A stretch of 37,841 nt of DNA from assembly GCF_023715565.1 (NCBI RefSeq), contig NZ_JAMBOJ010000047.1:1-37841 (forward strand), given 5' to 3'. Under the pieces are notes generated by a model. That model was not told where the DNA came from. It ran no database searches and worked only from the letters and a program-made list of their open reading frames with translations. The number at the start of each line of letters is the position of its first letter. Positions within the stretch are counted from its first letter, which is position 1. Below, piece after piece: positions 33,391-37,841 of the stretch. The position numbers and the translations under genes are program-made. Source of the DNA: Cytobacillus firmus. GTDB lineage: Bacteria > Bacillota > Bacilli > Bacillales > Cytobacillaceae.

Positions 33391-34320
33391 TTGGCAATTA
33401 AGCAGAAATGGCTGGTTTCGGTTCCGGCTGCGACCTTATGGACAGCTAGCGATTCATCAAGAGAAATTGACACTGAAGCCATCACTAACCCGGTTAATCT
33501 GGACGCCTGGCTTGAAAAGCTCACCTATGAGCCCCGGCTGGAGCTTTGCAACGGGAATCTCGTGCAATCACAACTTCTGTATGGAGAAGAAGTGAAGGTA
33601 TTGGAGGAGAGAGACGGATGGGTACATGTTGTTGTCCCGAGCCAGCCTTCTTCAAAGGATGAAAGAGGATACCCCGGCTGGATCCCGAAAGTCCAGCTGG
33701 CTCAGAATGAAGATTGGAAGCTTAATAGTGGAAAGGCCGCTGTCATCCAAAATAAAAAAGCGACTCTCTATGCGACAGACAGAGAGCCGAAACTAATTCT
33801 AAGTTATCAAACTGTACTTCCAGTCTTACAGGAAGAAGCCGAGTGGATCCAGGTGCAGACACCAGAAGGAGAAGGATTCTTAAAATCTGCTGACGTAAAG
33901 GTCTTTGAATCAATCGAGGCTATACCCATTGGCAGCGGTCAAGATATCATCGCTGCGGGTGAACAATTCTTGGGTCTGCCTTATTTATGGGGCGGCATGA
34001 GCAGCTATGGATATGACTGTTCAGGGTTCAGCTATTCCATGTGCAAAGCAAATGGAGTGCTCATTCCCCGTGATGCCCATGATCAGGCAGAAGCAGGGAA
34101 ACCAGTCGAACTTGACGCCATTGAACAAGGGGACCTATTATTCTTTGCTTATGAAGAAGGGAAAGGCAAACTCCATCATGTAGGCATTTATTATGGTGAT
34201 GGAAAACTGCTTCATTCTCCAAATACCGGTAAAAACATCGAAATTATCGACTTGAAAGATACCATCTATGAGAAGGAACTATGTGCAGCTAGACGTTACT
34301 GGCAAGAGACGGGGGAATAA
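33391..34320 (+). CDS. ykfC: Gamma-D-glutamyl-L-diamino acid endopeptidase (YkfC type, NlpC/P60)
   Basis: 309-aa cysteine peptidase that releases L-Ala-D-Glu from murein peptides. N-terminal two SH3b-like domains (about 8-175) and a C-terminal NlpC/P60 domain. The catalytic triad is C210 (GYDCSGFS), H263 (LHHVGIYY) and H275 (LLHSPN); the C-H-H spacing (53 and 65 residues) equals that of the characterised B. cereus enzyme. TTG start at 33391 is fixed by GAGGAGG. The N-terminus MAIKQKWLVSV has no signal peptide, unlike the B. subtilis and B. cereus proteins, so this form should act in the cytoplasm on imported peptides. Confidence 0.93.
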   Translation: MAIKQKWLVSVPAATLWTASDSSREIDTEAITNPVNLDAWLEKLTYEPRLELCNGNLVQSQLLYGEEVKVLEERDGWVHVVVPSQPSSKDERGYPGWIPKVQLAQNEDWKLNSGKAAVIQNKKATLYATDREPKLILSYQTVLPVLQEEAEWIQVQTPEGEGFLKSADVKVFESIEAIPIGSGQDIIAAGEQFLGLPYLWGGMSSYGYDCSGFSYSMCKANGVLIPRDAHDQAEAGKPVELDAIEQGDLLFFAYEEGKGKLHHVGIYYGDGKLLHSPNTGKNIEIIDLKDTIYEKELCAARRYWQETGE

Positions 34321-34322
34321 AC

Positions 34323-35333
34323 ATGGCAAAAGAAGCACTTTTACAGGTCAACAATCTGAAAAAACATTTTTCAATGGGAAAGGGACAAACCCTGAAGGCT
34401 GTTGATGATGTCTCCTTTCATATTAAACAGGGAGAAACCTTCGGGATTGTTGGCGAATCCGGCTGCGGAAAATCAACAGCAGGCCGTACCATCATTGGCT
34501 TATATAACCGGACAGAAGGAGAAGTCCTTTATGACGGGAAAAATGTCCATAACATGACTGAAAAAGAGAGGTTTGCTTTTCACAGAAGAATGCAGATGAT
34601 TTTTCAGGATCCGTATGCCTCGTTGAATCCGCGTTCTACGGTACAGGAGATTATTTCCGAGCCCATGGAGGTTCATGGGTTATATCCGAATAAGAGGGAG
34701 CGCCTCGAGCGGGTCTATCAGCTTCTGGAAGATGTAGGTCTAAACCGGGATCATGCTAACCGTTATCCGCATGAGTTCAGCGGCGGGCAGAGGCAAAGAA
34801 TTGGAATTGCACGTGCTTTGGCGCTGGACCCGGAATTCATTATTGCGGACGAGCCGATTTCAGCACTCGATGTATCGGTCCAAGCCCAGGTGGTGAACCT
34901 TCTTAAGGGGCTCCAGAAGAAAAAGGGGCTGACCTATTTATTTATCGCGCATGATCTCTCGATGGTTAAGCATATCAGCGACAGAATCGGCGTTATGTAC
35001 TTAGGCCATCTAGTGGAATTAACCACAAGCGAAAACTTATATAAAAATCCGCTTCACCCCTATACAAAGGCACTGCTGTCGGCGATTCCCATCCCTGACC
35101 CTGATGTCGAGGATAACCGGGAAAGAATCATTCTGGAAGGGGAGCTCCCAAGTCCAATGAATCCGCCAAGCGGCTGTGTATTCCGCACGCGCTGTCCTTA
35201 TGCGATGGGGGCTTGTGCTTCCATGAAGCCTGAGTGGCAGGAGATTGAAAAGGATCACTTTGTAGCCTGCCATTTATATAATGAAAAAATAACGGGTGAC
35301 CATAACCGGCCTCAAGTGGCGGCTGCGAAATAA
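34323..35333 (+). CDS. ykfD: Oligopeptide ABC transporter ATP-binding protein (YkfD/DppF)
   Basis: 336-aa ABC ATPase. Walker A GESGCGKS at 44-51, signature FSGGQRQR, Walker B FIIADEPISALD, switch His in IAHDL, and the C-terminal oligo_HPY segment with CVFRTRCPYAMGAC and FVACH (Fe-S-type cysteines as in DppD). It starts 2 nt after ykfC's stop. Probably the second ATPase of the DppBC importer, as Dpp systems need two and only one sits in dppABCDE. Confidence 0.95.
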   Translation: MAKEALLQVNNLKKHFSMGKGQTLKAVDDVSFHIKQGETFGIVGESGCGKSTAGRTIIGLYNRTEGEVLYDGKNVHNMTEKERFAFHRRMQMIFQDPYASLNPRSTVQEIISEPMEVHGLYPNKRERLERVYQLLEDVGLNRDHANRYPHEFSGGQRQRIGIARALALDPEFIIADEPISALDVSVQAQVVNLLKGLQKKKGLTYLFIAHDLSMVKHISDRIGVMYLGHLVELTTSENLYKNPLHPYTKALLSAIPIPDPDVEDNRERIILEGELPSPMNPPSGCVFRTRCPYAMGACASMKPEWQEIEKDHFVACHLYNEKITGDHNRPQVAAAK

Positions 35334-35334
35334 A

Positions 35335-36120
35335 ATGGATTTTCATACACTTAAAGAGGAAATTCTTACACTGGCCAGCAGCTGTGAAGGCCGGGTTGCT
35401 GTATGTATCCATACCGGGGATGGTGTCATCGAAAAAGATGCCGATGCCGGTTTCTCTTCAGCCAGCTTAATAAAGGTGCCGATTTTACTTGCAGGACTTT
35501 CACAGGCGGAGAAAGGGATGCTTCAGCTTGAAGAGGAATTGGAAGTTACTGTTTCTGCTCGTGTTGGCGGATCAGGTGTATTGCAAGCTATGGCCAGAGA
35601 TTTGAAGGTCAAGGTGACAGACCTAATGACACTAATGATCATTGTGTCTGATAATACAGCGACTAATCTTATCATTGAGCTGCTCGGAATAGAGAAAATC
35701 AATCATCTTTTCAAAAATTTGGGGTTTAATCATACATCATTAAATAGAAAGATGATGGATTTTGAAGCACTGAAAAGTGGCATAGACAACACCACGACTG
35801 CCAGGGATATGCTGTATGGCATAAAGGCATTGGCAGAGCAAAAGCTTTTATCAGGGAAGTATACTGAAAAAGCTCTGTATATATTGGAAAACCAGCAGTT
35901 TAAAACCAAACTTGCCAACACGATAGACGAGGAAAAAGTCAAGGTTGCCAATAAAACAGGCGAACTTCCCGGCATAGAGCATGATTGCGCCATATTTACC
36001 CATAAAGGAAAAACAGTCTGCGCTGCAGTACTTGTGGACAGACTCCAAAATCAGTCAGCCGGCAGAGAAGTACTGTCCGCAATCGGCAGCCATATTAATC
36101 AATATATGACACATAAATAA
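35335..36120 (+). CDS. Cytoplasmic class A beta-lactamase-fold serine hydrolase
   Basis: 261 aa from ATG 35335, one nt after ykfD's stop. The serine-enzyme motifs are all present: S44-L-I-K47 (SxxK), S105-D-N107 (SDN) and K207-T-G209 (KTG). No signal peptide, so unlike true beta-lactamases it should stay in the cytoplasm. In a hand alignment the position of the deacylating Glu166 (motif ExxLN) is occupied by M140 in LNRKMMDFEA, so efficient penicillin hydrolysis is unlikely. Its place at the end of the dpp-ykf operon suggests action on imported D-amino-acid or murein peptides, for example as a D-peptidase or esterase. A longer GTG start at 35296 would overlap ykfD and lacks a ribosome site. 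Function inferred. Confidence 0.85.
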   Translation: MDFHTLKEEILTLASSCEGRVAVCIHTGDGVIEKDADAGFSSASLIKVPILLAGLSQAEKGMLQLEEELEVTVSARVGGSGVLQAMARDLKVKVTDLMTLMIIVSDNTATNLIIELLGIEKINHLFKNLGFNHTSLNRKMMDFEALKSGIDNTTTARDMLYGIKALAEQKLLSGKYTEKALYILENQQFKTKLANTIDEEKVKVANKTGELPGIEHDCAIFTHKGKTVCAAVLVDRLQNQSAGREVLSAIGSHINQYMTHK

Positions 36121-36154
36121 GGAACCGCTCACTGAGAACGGTTTCTTGTTTATT
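36121..36154 (+). terminator. Terminator at the end of the dpp-ykf cluster
   Basis: GGAACCG (36121-36127) pairs with CGGTTTC (36139-36145) with one wobble, followed by TTGTTTATTT. Moderately strong. Confidence 0.6.
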
Positions 36155-36183
36155 TATGCAGTTGTTGCACCGAGAATGCCCGA

Positions 36184-36909
36184 TTACTTATGATGAAAAG
36201 GGCATTTCCCTTCGATTGGCTTAACGTCATCACCGATGAAGTATTGCTTCCACTCACGGTGTTCGGGATCGCCATAGTGGCTGATGTTTGGATGGGTAGG
36301 GAGGCCATCCCATTTTTCAACCCGCTCCCTTACTTTTTCCCTGGACATAACGCCGCCTTTAGAGGTGCCTTCCAGACCTTCAAAAATACGGCGGGGCTGG
36401 AATCCAAGCACAAGACTGTTGCCTAAATCCCTCGTCTTTCTTTGCTTATATGCGGGCGCATTGCCAAACACAAAGAATGGCTCCTCCGCAAAAGAAAACG
36501 CCCATAAATGATGGTCAGGATCTGTCGGGTAATCCTTCGGCCAAGGCTTTGTATCAACTTTATGCAAATACTGAAGGATATTCCAGAAATTTTCTCTGTA
36601 ATGCTCAAGCGGCTTCTCATCTTTTTCAGGCTCCACAAATACAAACAGGCCATGACGAATAAGCTTTGGTGCGTCAAAGAGCTCGATAAAGGATTCAAGA
36701 GCCTCCGGCAGGTTAGACCAGTCATCCTTTGTAATATAGGCATATCTCAATTCACCGCGCATTTCTGCAGTCATTCCAAAATAGCACGGGAAGGTTTTAT
36801 CTGTAACTGTATCATGAAATGTTTTATATTCTTGAATAACCCACTCTGGCACAATATCGGGGTTAGTCATATCTTCTTTTGTTAAAAGAAACTTACTGGC
36901 AGTTTTCAT
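36184..36909 (-). CDS. YqcI/YcgG family protein (FPC/CPF motif)
   Basis: 241 aa. Family signatures are both present: F40-P41-C42 near the N-terminus (FPCYFG) and C236-P237-F238 at the very end (GKCPFHHK), with the His-rich tail. The middle holds YPTDPDHHLWAFSFAEEPFFVFGNAP, with a conserved D-H-H. Members include the guanitoxin enzyme GntA, a heme-dependent N-hydroxylase, so a heme-using oxygenase role is a reasonable guess, with C or H residues as ligands. GAGGTG precedes the ATG. It stands alone, convergent with the dpp-ykf operon; substrate unknown. Confidence 0.88.
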   Translation of the reverse strand: MKTASKFLLTKEDMTNPDIVPEWVIQEYKTFHDTVTDKTFPCYFGMTAEMRGELRYAYITKDDWSNLPEALESFIELFDAPKLIRHGLFVFVEPEKDEKPLEHYRENFWNILQYLHKVDTKPWPKDYPTDPDHHLWAFSFAEEPFFVFGNAPAYKQRKTRDLGNSLVLGFQPRRIFEGLEGTSKGGVMSREKVRERVEKWDGLPTHPNISHYGDPEHREWKQYFIGDDVKPIEGKCPFHHK

Positions 36910-36984
36910 TTTTTCACCTCAAATTATTTTACTTATGAAATATGTACCCCTTAAAAAGTCCTTTGAAACTAGATGGGTGAATAA

Positions 36985-37017
36985 GGAAACAAAAAAGACA
37001 GCCGTGATGGCTGTCTT
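36985..37017 (-). terminator. Terminator of the DUF4395 gene
   Basis: AAGACAGCC (36995-37003) and GGCTGTCTT (37009-37017) form a perfect 9-bp stem; on the minus strand it is followed by TTTTTTGTTT. The gene's stop codon (37018-37016) overlaps the stem. Confidence 0.88.
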
Positions 37018-37435
37018 ACAAATTACGGTGTTTATACTGGTTAAGCTGAAAGCGGATAAAACAGCCGATGCAAAATCCCAGAATGGCAATAAATGCTGAA
37101 AGAGCGACCATAGCTGTAAAAACATACCCTGCAGCTGTCCAGCCCATCAGAAAGCTGATCAGCCCAAGCGCCAGACAGGCAACAGCAATCACCTGATTAA
37201 ATTGCTGCTGCTCCCAGTCTTCTGGAATGTACTCAGAAGGACTCTTTCTAAGAAAATGTCGTGCTGTACGCATAATTGGATTGTAGCCGAACAACAGACC
37301 CATTGCACCTGCTAAGAGGGGAATTGCGAGAATCCAGGCTTCTCCGGTAAACCACGAAGCTAAAACACTTAATACAATTGACCATTGATTGGTTCTTACG
37401 AGCGGACGGGGAATCGAAACAGGTGTATTTACCAT
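37016..37435 (-). CDS. DUF4395 family membrane protein
   Basis: 139 aa starting at ATG 37435 (MVNTPVSIPRPLVRTNQWS). The S-I-P-R-P-L-V-R-T-N-Q opening is the DUF4395 signature. Three to four membrane segments at about 20-30, 35-50, 82-98 and 103-125. A C122-x2-C125 pair (GFCIGCFI) lies at the end of the last segment. DUF4395 proteins often occur near thioredoxin or sulfurtransferase genes, hinting at thiol chemistry, but no such neighbour is here. A longer start adding 32 hydrophilic residues is possible but does not match the family N-terminus. Confidence 0.82.
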   Translation of the reverse strand: MVNTPVSIPRPLVRTNQWSIVLSVLASWFTGEAWILAIPLLAGAMGLLFGYNPIMRTARHFLRKSPSEYIPEDWEQQQFNQVIAVACLALGLISFLMGWTAAGYVFTAMVALSAFIAILGFCIGCFIRFQLNQYKHRNL

Positions 37436-37536
37436 TTGTTTTCCGACCTTTCTCATTGGTTTTATTGGTATCAGTTTACTGAACTTATTTGATTTTGTGA
37501 AGAGAAAACGCCTGGAAAATAAAAAGTACATTTCGG

Positions 37537-37720
37537 CTTCGGACAGAGAAAGGGAAAGCGCAGGCGAGAGTCAGGAACTGGTCCAACTTCGGACACAAAA
37601 AGGGGAAAAGAGCTAGCGAGAGTCAGAACCTGGCGCAACTTCGGACACAAAAAAGAGAAAAGTGCAGGCGAGAGTCAGAACCTGGCGCAACTTCGGACAC
37701 AAACAGGAGAAAAGAGTCAA
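37537..37720. repeat. Tandem repeats of about 52 bp
   Basis: The unit begins CTTCGGACAC and includes GCGAGAGTCAG and CTGG(C/T)(G/C)CAA. Copies start at 37537, 37587, 37639 and 37691 (steps 50, 52, 52); units 2 and 3 are nearly identical, unit 1 more diverged and unit 4 incomplete. No reading frame is kept across them, so this is intergenic repeat DNA. Confidence 0.9.
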
Positions 37721-37775
37721 GTCCACTATTTTGTGTAAATTCATTCCTAGGAAAAACAAGTTATTTAGCTCTATG

Positions 37776-37817
37776 TTTTTGAAGTAGTGGAAGGGGCCCC
37801 TTCCACTACTTCAAAAA
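37776..37817. repeat. Perfect 42-bp palindrome
   Basis: Bases 37776-37796 are the exact reverse complement of 37797-37817. The arms read TTTTTGAAGTAGTGGAAGGGG from the outside to the centre, with no loop. As RNA it is flanked 3' by As in both directions, so it is not an ordinary intrinsic terminator. It lies near the end of the window, about 340 bp upstream of the DUF4395 start. Confidence 0.95.
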
Positions 37818-37841
37818 TTTCGCTCCGCAGATTCTACTGGT

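Noticed and set aside
37389..37616. 75-codon plus-strand frame
   Set aside because: Antisense to the DUF4395 N-terminus, then reads into the tandem repeats.
37537..37720. CRISPR array
   Set aside because: The repeats are contiguous, with no unique spacers, and no cas gene is present.

Overview
The window is a chromosomal segment of a low-GC Gram-positive spore former of the Bacillaceae. Four things point there: an rRNA operon tail (23S 3' end, 5S) followed by a long tRNA cluster; the order arginase - sigW - rsiW - cdaA - cdaR - glmM - glmS ribozyme - glmS; a Spo0E-like phosphatase gene; and a dppABCDE-ykfABCD cluster in Bacillus order. The proteins resemble, but are not identical to, those of B. 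subtilis, so a related genus (Cytobacillus/Mesobacillus/B. firmus-like) is my inference. I see no transposase, phage gene or CRISPR array.

Layout. (1) 1-1660: 23S end, 5S, ten intact tRNAs (Asn, Thr-GGT, Glu, Val, Thr-TGT, Tyr, Gln, Lys, Gly, Ala), a broken 5' piece of tRNA-Lys, and a terminator. (2) 1720-10345: rocF; an unlisted 52-codon Spo0E-like gene on the minus strand; sigW with its autoregulatory promoter and rsiW; cdaA-cdaR-glmM, linking c-di-AMP synthesis to cell-wall precursor synthesis; glmS behind its self-cleaving ribozyme. (3) 10537-15575: an orphan ribbon-helix-helix gene, then a Fur-controlled siderophore uptake operon (yclNOPQ type) with a dispersed inverted-repeat element in its leader. 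(4) 15581-21000: a divergent TetR regulator and RND efflux pump (yerO-swrC type) with a perfect operator in the pump promoter, and an MFS transporter behind a palindromic operator. (5) 21000-25440: small and stress genes: a membrane protein with a SigW-type promoter, a 44-aa stress peptide, a DUF4145 zinc-ribbon protein, a YflT-type general stress protein with a SigB-type promoter, an AlaX editing protein and a DUF3870 protein. (6) 25550-36155: the dpp-ykf cluster for uptake and breakdown of D-amino-acid/murein peptides, with a probable CodY box, ending in a cytoplasmic class A beta-lactamase-fold hydrolase. (7) 36184-37841: a YqcI/YcgG-family protein, a DUF4395 membrane protein, about 52-bp tandem repeats and a perfect 42-bp palindrome.

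Functional themes. SigW is encoded here and a second gene in the window carries the same promoter signature (TGAAAC, 17 bp, CGTA). The dpp-ykf block makes a complete route: D-aminopeptidase, importer, LD-carboxypeptidase, L-Ala-D/L-Glu epimerase, NlpC/P60 endopeptidase and a second ATPase. Most of the window is conserved Bacillaceae core. The least explained parts are the non-coding elements (operators, repeats, palindrome, the tRNA remnant) and a few orphan proteins; I did not find an obviously new multi-gene system.
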